6,246 nucleotides of DNA. Origin: JBBIJH01 sp037446075. GTDB taxonomy: Bacteria; Bacteroidota; Ignavibacteria; UBA10030; JAHEZR01. The stretch covers positions 1-6,246 of the forward strand of contig JBBIJH010000162.1 of NCBI GenBank assembly GCA_037446075.1, given 5' to 3'. The position numbers and the translations under genes are program-made. The notes under the pieces are model-generated. The model made no database searches, had not been told where the DNA came from, and worked only from the letters and a program-made list of their open reading frames with translations. Positions 1 to 5,718 of this stretch are shown here, one piece after another. The stretch's first letter is position 1. Every line of letters starts with the position of its first letter.

Positions 1-396
1 GATGGAGCCTCACGTGGAAACCCCGGCGAGAGCGGATACGGAGTGGTCCTGAAAGATGAGCGAGGGAGAATCCTTCACGCAGAGGGGGGTTACATCGGGG
101 TGAGCACAAACAACAGGGCGGAGTATGCTGCTCTGCACAGTTGCTTGAAACGAGCAAGGAGTTTTCGTTGCTCGAGAGTCGTCGTTCACGCCGACAGCGA
201 ACTCCTCGTTCGCCAGTTCAGCGGGGATTACAAAGTTAAGAGTAGCGAGCTGAGGAGACGGTTGAGGCAAATCCGAAGGCTGGTCGATTCCCTCCCTTTC
301 ACAGTTGAGGTAACCTACATCTCAAGAGAGAAGAACCTTGACGCAGACCATGTCGCAAACGCTGCAATCGACCATCATTTGAGATTTAGAATTTGA
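1..396 (+). CDS. RNase HI-family ribonuclease (5'-truncated by window edge)
   Basis: This protein should cut the RNA strand of RNA-DNA hybrids in the cytoplasm, for example Okazaki primers and R-loops. Frame 1 is open from the first base, giving 131 visible residues. Visible residue 1 is the first catalytic Asp, in DGASRGNPG. The others are Glu41 (TNNRAEY), Asp65 (HADSELL) and Asp116 (NLDADHVANAA), so the D-E-D-D set is complete. The segment between Asp65 and Asp116 is short and looks like the compact RVT_3-type RNase HI rather than the E. coli enzyme with its basic protrusion. Family members usually have only a few residues before the first Asp, so little is missing and the true start lies just left of the window. 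A GTG at 43 would remove the first Asp and is not a credible start. The next gene downstream is rnpB. The family call is firm; the exact subtype is inferred. Confidence 0.9.
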   Translation, partial: DGASRGNPGESGYGVVLKDERGRILHAEGGYIGVSTNNRAEYAALHSCLKRARSFRCSRVVVHADSELLVRQFSGDYKVKSSELRRRLRQIRRLVDSLPFTVEVTYISREKNLDADHVANAAIDHHLRFRI

Positions 397-421
397 ATCT
401 TCTCTCCTTTCTTCTTATATT
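393..421 (+). promoter_or_regulatory. Possible sigma70-like promoter for rnpB
   Basis: TTGAAT (393-398), a 17-nt spacer and TATATT (416-421) resemble -35 and -10 boxes; the -10 box matches the consensus at five of six positions. The -35 box overlaps the stop codon of the RNase HI gene. Transcription would start near 428, about 26 nt before the 5' strand of the rnpB P1 helix, so a short leader would have to be trimmed. This is pattern matching only: a host using a different promoter consensus would start elsewhere, and no good boxes sit at the usual distance from 454. Confidence 0.35.
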
Positions 422-453
422 ACCACCGTCTGAATTTCTGAACTCATCGTGTT

Positions 454-955
454 CTCTAAGGTAGGTCAGGCAATCGCTCCGATCCCGCTCTGCGGGAACG
501 GAGAGGAAAGTCCGAACTCCACACGCCTGTTCAGCAGCGCTGGAACAGGCAAGTCCATCATCGAGAGGCATTGCCTATCGAGATGATGGGCTCGGGCAGG
601 ATGCCTCGAGCAAATCGAGGGTACCGTCGGCGTAAGCCGATGGTAACGGAAAGTGTCACAGAAAAGATACCGTCCCGCCTCTGGCGGGATAAGGGTGAAA
701 AGGCGGGGTAAGAGCCCACCGCCCCGAGGGTAACCGAGGGGGTCCCGAAAGGGATCCCGCCTCCGTCTGAGGAGTCGGGACACGACAAACCCCATCCGGA
801 GCAAGACCGCGTAAGAGGAGATTCTCCTCCTGAATTTTGGAGAGAGAACGAAGTGGCCCGCTTCGTTACATCCTCGGGTAGGTCGCATCAGAGAAATGAT
901 TGCCTCTCCGCCACGGGCGGATAGACAGAATTCGGCTTATCGACCTACCTTAGAG
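454..955 (+). ncRNA. rnpB: RNase P RNA, bacterial type A
   Basis: This is the catalytic RNA of RNase P, which with the RnpA protein removes the 5' leader of pre-tRNAs. The conserved core GAGGAAAGTCCGAACTCC lies at 503-520. GGGTAAGAGCCCACCG follows at about 705-720, and ACAGAATTCGGCTTAT at about 925-940; this last block pairs back to the first to form P4. The ends are set by a perfect 14-bp P1 helix, CTCTAAGGTAGGTC (454-467) with its complement at 942-955. Other visible helices are a P3-like hairpin (484-496), a 10-bp hairpin closed by a GTAA tetraloop (622-645), a GAAA-capped hairpin (about 743-754) and a P18-like hairpin (907-921). At about 502 nt it is longer than the roughly 380-400 nt typical of type A, with extra pairing in the middle. 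Identity is secure; the exact processed ends are inferred from P1. Confidence 0.95.
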
Positions 956-965
956 TTTCTTTTTT
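942..965 (+). terminator. Possible rnpB terminator: P1 helix plus T tract
   Basis: The 3' strand of the perfect 14-bp P1 helix is followed directly by TTTCTTTTTT (956-965). A strong helix closing just before a U-rich stretch is the layout of an intrinsic terminator, so P1 may serve both as the end of the mature RNA and as the terminator stem. The two P1 strands are almost 500 nt apart, which makes this slower to form than a normal hairpin; the function is inferred. Confidence 0.4.
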
Positions 966-1041
966 GGGTTGCCGAAAGAGAAAATCTTCTCAAAGCGTTG
1001 TCTACCCCGAGTTCCCCACAGTCTAGAGCGCAGGTGGCCAA

Positions 1042-1058
1042 CCCCGATGGAATCGGGG
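1042..1058 (+). other. Perfect hairpin in the recJ leader
   Basis: CCCCGAT (1042-1048), loop GGA, and ATCGGGG (1052-1058) form a 7-bp perfect stem 29 nt before the probable recJ start. No T run follows, so it does not look like a terminator. The 132-nt stretch between the end of rnpB and recJ contains no other clear signal. A role in recJ expression is possible but not shown by the sequence. Confidence 0.4.
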
Positions 1059-1087
1059 CCAGCCCCCCGAAAGCATTGGGTCCGCCC

Positions 1088-2824
1088 ATGAACGCACCCC
1101 ATCGCTGGAAATTCACTCCTCGACTGGATTCTGTCAAGGCTCGCACGCTTTCCGAGGCCTTGGGTGTCTCCCTCCCCATCGGAACAATTTTGATCAACCG
1201 AGGGATAGACACGTTTCAGAAGGCCAAGAATTTTTTCCGCCCAAGCCTGGAACTCCTCTATGACCCGTTCCTGATGGACGGGATGGAAACCGCTGTCGAG
1301 CGCGTGGTGCGCGCGATCAAGAATCGCGAGAGGATTCTAATCTTCGGTGACTACGATGTGGACGGGACGAATGCCGCTGCAATGCTTTATCTCGTCCTCA
1401 AATCGCTTTCAGAATCCGATGGATCCAATGACGGAATCTTCTTCCACATCCCAGAGAGGTTGAAAGAAGGATACGGAATCTCACGATATGGAATCCAGCG
1501 AGGGCAACAACTGGGAGCAACTCTTCTTCTCGCCGTGGACTGCGGTATCACTGCTCTTGACCAAGTGGAGTATGCGCGGTCACTCGGAATCGATGTTGTA
1601 ATCTGTGATCACCACGAGCCGTCAGAGAAGATCCCGGATGCCTTCGCCATCCTCGACCCTCTGAAGCCTGTCTGCAATTATCCTTATAAACACCTTTGCG
1701 GCTGCGGTGTGGCGTTCAAACTTTTACAGGGAATTGCATCCCGTTTCGGGAGGGAAGACCTCCCGTATGATTATCTGGATTTTGTTGCGCTTGCGAGCAC
1801 GGCCGACATTGTACCCCTGACGGATGAGAACCGCACGTTGGTTAAGCTGGGCCTCGACCAGATCAACTTGAACCCGCGCCCGGGGATTCGCGCGTTGATC
1901 GATAGCTCGGGGTTGAAACTTGGAGAACTGACGACAGGACAGATCGTGTTTGTTCTCGCACCCCGGATTAACGCGGTGGGAAGGCTGGGAGATGCAAGGC
2001 GGGCGGTCGAACTCCTCACTTGTAGCGATCCGAGGCGGGCGGAGGAGCTGGCAAGAGTGCTAGAAGAGGAGAACCAGAACAGAAGAAAAATCGACGAGGA
2101 GACGTTCAACCATGCGCAAGAATTGGTGGAGCAGTACCTTGATCTTGACAAGGACGGGGCAATCATACTCCATCAAGAGCAATGGCATCCGGGTGTGATC
2201 GGAATCGTTGCTTCGAGACTTGTGGAAAAATACTATCGTCCGACGATCATGATGACGACTGTGGACGGCGTCGCCAAAGGCTCAGCCAGAAGCGTGATGG
2301 GATTCGATATTTATCAGGCGCTGAAAAGGGTGGAAGATAAGCTTCTTCAATTCGGGGGGCACAAATACGCTGCGGGCTTGGCCGTCGAACTCAGTCGCCT
2401 TGATGAATTCCGGGAGGCCTTCAATGCCGTCGTGAACGAGCTCTTGACTGATGAGCTTCGCGCACGCGAAATCCGCATCGATGAGGAAATTAACCTGACA
2501 GAAATCACTCCAAAGTTTATCCGCGTCTTGAATCAATTTGCCCCGTTTGGCCCGGGGAATATGCGCCCTGTGTTCTTAACGAAGGACCTTGGTGTAGTTG
2601 GCTCACCTCGCATCGTCGGAAAAGATCATCTCCGATTCAAGGTACGGGGAGATGGGATTGTAATGGATGCAATTGGTTTCAACATGGCGTCAAGGCTTCC
2701 GCAACTGATGGCGGGGAATAAAGGTCTGGAACTTGTTTATACCATTGAAGAGAGTCTGCCTCGGGCGGAGAACGGAGAGAGATTTCCTCAATTGAACGTC
2801 AAAGACTTTCGACACTGCCAATGA
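1088..2824 (+). CDS. recJ: Single-stranded-DNA-specific 5'-3' exonuclease RecJ
   Basis: RecJ degrades single-stranded DNA 5' to 3' in RecF-pathway recombination, replication-fork processing and mismatch repair. From ATG 1088 it has 578 residues, a normal RecJ length. The DHH phosphoesterase domain shows GDYDVDG (87-93), DCG (151-153), DHH (174-176), STAD (237-240) and GRLGDAR (298-304), which supply the metal ligands. The DHHA1 part shows HPGVIGIVASRL (367-378), GSARS (398-402) and FGGHKYAAGL (422-431). A C-terminal OB-fold region contains FGPGN (487-491). The frame is open back to 896, but that stretch lies partly inside rnpB and encodes no recognisable RecJ sequence, while similarity begins around the RWKF of the ATG 1088 product. 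No strong Shine-Dalgarno precedes 1088, so an in-frame TTG at 1076 cannot be excluded. All catalytic motifs are intact. Confidence 0.96.
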   Translation: MNAPHRWKFTPRLDSVKARTLSEALGVSLPIGTILINRGIDTFQKAKNFFRPSLELLYDPFLMDGMETAVERVVRAIKNRERILIFGDYDVDGTNAAAMLYLVLKSLSESDGSNDGIFFHIPERLKEGYGISRYGIQRGQQLGATLLLAVDCGITALDQVEYARSLGIDVVICDHHEPSEKIPDAFAILDPLKPVCNYPYKHLCGCGVAFKLLQGIASRFGREDLPYDYLDFVALASTADIVPLTDENRTLVKLGLDQINLNPRPGIRALIDSSGLKLGELTTGQIVFVLAPRINAVGRLGDARRAVELLTCSDPRRAEELARVLEEENQNRRKIDEETFNHAQELVEQYLDLDKDGAIILHQEQWHPGVIGIVASRLVEKYYRPTIMMTTVDGVAKGSARSVMGFDIYQALKRVEDKLLQFGGHKYAAGLAVELSRLDEFREAFNAVVNELLTDELRAREIRIDEEINLTEITPKFIRVLNQFAPFGPGNMRPVFLTKDLGVVGSPRIVGKDHLRFKVRGDGIVMDAIGFNMASRLPQLMAGNKGLELVYTIEESLPRAENGERFPQLNVKDFRHCQ

Positions 2825-2870
2825 CTGCACGAGCCATTGCGATGTGGCTGAGATCTGATCTCTCGTGCAG
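2825..2870 (+). promoter_or_regulatory. Three-way-junction-like RNA structure between recJ and yebC
   Basis: The 46 nt directly after the recJ stop can fold almost completely. A 7-bp closing stem (CTGCACG 2825-2831 with CGTGCAG 2864-2870) encloses two hairpins: AGCCA 2832-2836 with TGGCT 2845-2849, and GAGAT 2850-2854 with ATCTC 2858-2862. Only base 2863 is left unpaired at the junction. A simpler alternative is a 9-bp stem (2825-2833 with 2862-2870) around a large loop. No T run follows, so a terminator is unlikely. It ends 7 nt before the yebC Shine-Dalgarno, so control of yebC translation or mRNA processing is conceivable. The pairing is seen directly; the function is inferred. Confidence 0.45.
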
Positions 2871-2877
2871 GTTGGCC

Positions 2878-2882
2878 GGAGG
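2878..2882 (+). promoter_or_regulatory. Ribosome-binding site of yebC
   Basis: GGAGG lies 11 nt before ATG 2894, a slightly long but workable spacing. It supports the 2894 start, which also gives the canonical MSGHSKW N-terminus of the family. Confidence 0.7.
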
Positions 2883-2893
2883 GTAATCGAGGT

Positions 2894-3640
2894 ATGTCGG
2901 GACATTCGAAATGGGCAACGATCAAGCGAAAGAAGGCGGCCGCCGATGCTGCACGAGGCCGCATCTTCACAAAACTCATCAAGGAAATCACCATCGCGGC
3001 TCGTGACGGCGGAGGTGATCCCGAGGGGAATCCCCGCCTCCGCCTCGCCATCCAGTCTGCAAAGGCGAATAACATGCCCGCCGAGAACATCAAGCGGGCG
3101 ATCCTGCGCGGCACAGGAGAACTGCCGGGTGTTTCCTATGAAGAAGTCACGTATGAAGCATATGGACCTTCAGGGATCGCCATCCTTATCAGTTGTGTGT
3201 CAGATAACAAGAATCGTCTCGTCGCCGAACTCCGGCATCTTCTTGAACGGCACGGGGGGAAGCTTGCTGAAGCTGGATCGGTCGCGTGGGCTTTTCAAAA
3301 GAAAGGCGTGATCACCGTCCCGAAGCAGTATGATGAAGACACGGTTCTGGAGATCATCCTTGATGCCGGTGCTCAAGACATGAAGACGGAAGAAGATGCA
3401 TATGAAATCACGACGCCTCCGGACGCTTTTGAACGGGTGAGAAAAGCTCTGGAGGAGAATGGGATAAAGGTTGAACATGCCGAGATGCAGATGGTTCCCC
3501 AGAATACCGTCCGCGTGGAAGGAAAAGATGCTGAATACGTCCTGAAGCTGATGGAAGTCCTCGAGGAGCATGACGACGTCCAGCACGTGTATTCGAATTT
3601 TGATATTGACGATAAAGTGATGGCTAGTTTTCAGGCTTGA
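2894..3640 (+). CDS. yebC: YebC/PmpR (TACO1) family protein
   Basis: A 248-residue cytoplasmic protein of normal family length. It begins with the hallmark MSGHSKWATIKRKK and continues with the GGGDP loop (39-43), an AKANNMP segment (56-62), RGTGE (72-76), YEAYGPSGIA (87-96), DNKNR (104-108) and GGKLAEAGSVAWAF (121-134). These features cover the three domains of the family, and nothing is missing. YebC proteins have long been annotated as transcriptional regulators; work on the bacterial and mitochondrial (TACO1) members links them to translation, helping ribosomes through difficult stretches such as proline runs. Which role applies here cannot be told from sequence. It follows recJ by 69 nt. 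In many bacteria ruvC comes directly after yebC, but here the R-M genes lie between them. Confidence 0.96.
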   Translation: MSGHSKWATIKRKKAAADAARGRIFTKLIKEITIAARDGGGDPEGNPRLRLAIQSAKANNMPAENIKRAILRGTGELPGVSYEEVTYEAYGPSGIAILISCVSDNKNRLVAELRHLLERHGGKLAEAGSVAWAFQKKGVITVPKQYDEDTVLEIILDAGAQDMKTEEDAYEITTPPDAFERVRKALEENGIKVEHAEMQMVPQNTVRVEGKDAEYVLKLMEVLEEHDDVQHVYSNFDIDDKVMASFQA

Positions 3641-3647
3641 ATCTTGA
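3640..3647 (+). repeat. Left copy of 8-bp direct repeat flanking the R-M cassette
   Basis: AATCTTGA starts on the last base of the yebC stop codon. The same 8 bases recur at 5705-5712, just before ruvC. The pair brackets the whole R-M segment and may be the footprint of its insertion. A chance match of this length between the two spacers is not negligible (about 7% by simple arithmetic). Confidence 0.5.
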
Positions 3648-3723
3648 CCGCCAATTGGCTAGCCGGAAGTGCAGCAAGGGAAGTAGCTGACAGTAAATTC
3701 ACAACTGAACTAATTGCAGCCTA

Positions 3724-5061
3724 ATGACAGAAGTAGATCTACTCAGACTTCAAAGTCTAGACTGGACCTTTAGGCATATTAAGGCGAGAGAGGGAATTCA
3801 CGGACTCCACGCCTATCCCGCCATGATGGCCCCCCCCGTCGCCAGGACCATAATATCTGAATTGACGAATCCAGGTGAAGTGGTGTTAGACCCCTTTTGC
3901 GGTTCCGGGACCGTTCCAGTGGAAGCGATAGCCCTCAGAAGAAAGGCCATCGGGTTCGATATAAATCCATTAGGCCTTCTCATCGCTGGTGTCAAATCGA
4001 ATCCGATCGCGCAGCGTCCGTTGCTGAAGACCTTTGAAATGATTCGTGATGAATTTCGACGGAGTAAAATTCAGACACCGCCTGAATTTTTTAACGTTCA
4101 CTTCTGGTTTAAGCCTCAGGTGATCAGGGACTTGTCAAGACTGAAGGAAGCCATCGAAAGAGTAGATGACAAAGCCCTTCGTGACTTCTATCTGGTCGTT
4201 CTTAGTAGAGTGATCAGGGAGACAAGCAATACGAGAGGAGATGAGTTTAAGCTATTTCGCCTACCACCAGATAAGCTGAGCACACATAACCCGATCGTTT
4301 GGAAGGTCTTTAGCAAGCGCTCCTTAGAAGCCATTAAGATTATGGCAGAATTTCATAAAGCCTCCGGTGCAGGCCTAGATGTTCCGACATTGCAGTTGCA
4401 TGACTGTCGAGAAAGCCTGCCACTCGAACCAGAGAGTGTTGATCTTATGTTAACTTCGCCACCGTATGGTGATTCGAGGACAACAGTAGCATATGGCCAA
4501 TTCTCGAGGCTTTCTCTGCAATGGATGAATCTATGGAATAGCGACCTGGACAGCTTGAGTCTGGGGGGTAAGCAAAGCCGGCTCACAAAAGTACCGAGTT
4601 CTCTCGAGAGTTCCTTGCAATCGATAGAAGCAATGGATGCAAAAAGAGCGGCTGACGTAGAAGCTTTTTTTGCTGATCTAGTCCAGTGCTGCAACAATAT
4701 CCTAAGGGTTCTGAGGACAGGGGGCTTCGCCGTGTATGTGGTGGCGAACAGAAAAGTAAAGGGAATAACGATACCCACAGAGAGAGTAATCACCGAATTG
4801 GTGGATGGGTTCAAACACATAGTCACATTCCAACGAGAAATCCCAAATAAGCGGATGCCCCTCCGGAACAGTCCGTCAAATATTCAAGGGAAAACCGACT
4901 TCACTATGCTTCGAGAGTACATCGTAATCTTACAAAAAGCCACTAAATCCGGAGCAACAATTGCAGCTGAAAGAAATCAAGAAAAGACTGGAAAACCTAA
5001 AGAAGAGGGGATATATCAAGTCTCAAAGGAGAGGACCGACAGGGATCGGATATACACTTGA
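3724..5061 (+). CDS. Site-specific DNA methyltransferase (amino-methylating, probably N4-cytosine)
   Basis: This is the modification half of the R-M pair. It should transfer methyl groups from S-adenosylmethionine to host recognition sites so the partner endonuclease cannot cut them. In its 445 residues, a motif X-like stretch (about 28-45) precedes motif I LDPFCGSGT (55-63), which binds the cofactor. FDINP (78-82) acts as motif II, and the catalytic motif IV TSPPY is at 244-248. A hydrophobic motif VIII-like strand (GGFAVYVVANR, 333-343) and a conserved-looking tail (TDFTMLREYIVILQK, 391-405) follow. TSPPY fits N4-cytosine or N6-adenine enzymes; N4-cytosine is favoured because M.MvaI and M.BcnI, partners of the related nucleases, make that mark. 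About 140 residues separate motif II from motif III/IV and may carry target recognition. An in-frame stop at 3706 fixes the start at ATG 3724, which lacks a clear Shine-Dalgarno. The last 33 codons overlap the endonuclease gene. Confidence 0.88.
   Translation: MTEVDLLRLQSLDWTFRHIKAREGIHGLHAYPAMMAPPVARTIISELTNPGEVVLDPFCGSGTVPVEAIALRRKAIGFDINPLGLLIAGVKSNPIAQRPLLKTFEMIRDEFRRSKIQTPPEFFNVHFWFKPQVIRDLSRLKEAIERVDDKALRDFYLVVLSRVIRETSNTRGDEFKLFRLPPDKLSTHNPIVWKVFSKRSLEAIKIMAEFHKASGAGLDVPTLQLHDCRESLPLEPESVDLMLTSPPYGDSRTTVAYGQFSRLSLQWMNLWNSDLDSLSLGGKQSRLTKVPSSLESSLQSIEAMDAKRAADVEAFFADLVQCCNNILRVLRTGGFAVYVVANRKVKGITIPTERVITELVDGFKHIVTFQREIPNKRMPLRNSPSNIQGKTDFTMLREYIVILQKATKSGATIAAERNQEKTGKPKEEGIYQVSKERTDRDRIYT
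4951..4954 (+). promoter_or_regulatory. Ribosome-binding site supporting a TTG start of the endonuclease
   Basis: GGAG lies 6 nt before TTG 4961, inside the methyltransferase coding sequence. Ideal spacing makes the non-ATG start credible. Ribosomes already translating the methyltransferase in another frame would cross this site, so coupling between the two products is possible. Confidence 0.6.
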
Positions 5062-5662
5062 AAGGGTCCTTCACCTGAAAGAGTCGAACATTCCCATTCC
5101 GGACTTGGGCGGAAGGGTAGAACTGAAAGCAACTCGTCGGCAATCGTCAAATCTAATTACTCTTTTTACCTTTAACAGAGGGGTCTGGAGAATCAGACCC
5201 AATGAGCTGATTGCGAAGTACGGCTATGTAGATGAACACGGGAGGAAAGCGCTATACTATACGGTTTGGCCACAGGTAGATAATCCACGGGGACTCTCGG
5301 TTGTTGTAGACCGAGAGAAAATGAGAGTAGACTTGACTGACTCAAGGTTGGCATTGATTGCGTCCTGGAGCGTCTACGAGTTGGTAGGCAAAATGCTCTC
5401 AAAACTAGCTAGACTTGTGTTTGTAATAGCTGACTCGAGACTCAGGGACGACGGAGTAGAAGAGTTTCATTTCAACGAAGCCTACTTGCTTCAAGAACCG
5501 AACCCTGAGGTCTTTGTTGAGACGATGGGCAGATCCAAGATCTGCGTTGACATCAGAATGCATCTAAAAAAGAAGGGGCAAGTGCGAAACCACGGCACGG
5601 GCATACGTATCAGAGAAATCGATCTCCCTGAACTTTTCGTTAAACGCGAGACATTGATGTGA
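4961..5662 (+). CDS. MvaI/BcnI-family type II restriction endonuclease
   Basis: This is the cutting half of the R-M pair, with 233 residues against about 246 in MvaI. Recognisable family blocks are GPTGIGYTLE (25-34), the catalytic set Asp48 (PDLGG), Glu54 and Lys56 (VELKA), LITLFT (65-70), a WSVYEL...LVFVIADSR segment (136-160), ICVDIR (194-199) and HGTGIRI (211-217). These match MvaI in order and content as I recall its sequence; MvaI uses a similar D-x(4)-E-x-K set and is structurally related to MutH. Known members MvaI and BcnI cut CCWGG and CCSGG and act as monomers, so a CCNGG-type target is the best guess. The start is TTG, supported by GGAG 6 nt upstream; the conserved N-terminal block begins at residue 25, so later starts would damage it. 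The first 101 nt overlap the methyltransferase gene in another frame. No catalytic residue is missing, so it is probably active. Confidence 0.9.
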   Translation: MQLKEIKKRLENLKKRGYIKSQRRGPTGIGYTLERVLHLKESNIPIPDLGGRVELKATRRQSSNLITLFTFNRGVWRIRPNELIAKYGYVDEHGRKALYYTVWPQVDNPRGLSVVVDREKMRVDLTDSRLALIASWSVYELVGKMLSKLARLVFVIADSRLRDDGVEEFHFNEAYLLQEPNPEVFVETMGRSKICVDIRMHLKKKGQVRNHGTGIRIREIDLPELFVKRETLM

Positions 5663-5704
5663 CAGGGGCCGTCTGGTTAAAGAGAACTTCATTGTTGATT
5701 CATA

Positions 5705-5712
5705 AATCTTGA
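5705..5712 (+). repeat. Right copy of 8-bp direct repeat flanking the R-M cassette
   Basis: AATCTTGA, identical to 3640-3647, ends 6 nt before the ruvC ATG. Joining the two copies would leave yebC and ruvC separated by 13 nt, the tight arrangement expected of an intact operon. Confidence 0.5.
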
Positions 5713-5718
5713 ATACCT

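Larger units (their letters stand above)
3648..5712 (+). other. Probable inserted restriction-modification cassette
   Basis: This segment, measured from the end of the left AATCTTGA repeat to the end of the right copy, holds only a DNA methyltransferase and an MvaI/BcnI-like endonuclease, between yebC and ruvC. No transposase, integrase or tRNA attachment site is visible, so it does not look like a self-moving element. By eye it is somewhat richer in A+T than yebC. Acquisition by illegitimate or homology-assisted recombination is inferred from the interrupted gene order and the flanking repeat. Confidence 0.55.

Noticed and set aside
466..888. Minus-strand open frames over the RNase P RNA gene
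   Set aside because: They lie opposite conserved rnpB core sequence, show no protein family motifs, and their composition reflects structured GC-rich RNA.
2825..2870. Reading the recJ-yebC structure as an intrinsic terminator or a tRNA
   Set aside because: No T run follows the closing stem, and it lacks the T-arm, anticodon arm and length of a tRNA.
2865..3311. A 148-codon plus-strand frame overlapping the start of yebC
   Set aside because: It is an out-of-frame shadow of yebC, whose own frame has clear family motifs and a Shine-Dalgarno.
3641..3723. A possible controller-protein box or promoter ahead of the methyltransferase
   Set aside because: TTGACC (3644-3649) resembles a -35 box, but no -10 box lies at the right distance. 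Overlapping palindromes CCAATTGG and GGCTAGCC are present but have no known controller-box layout, and no controller gene is seen.
3712..4967. AATTGCAGC occurring just before the methyltransferase start (3712-3720) and at the endonuclease start (4959-4967)
   Set aside because: The positions are tempting for a shared regulatory site, but about 70 chance pairs of identical 9-mers are expected in a window of this size, and neither copy is part of a larger symmetric site.
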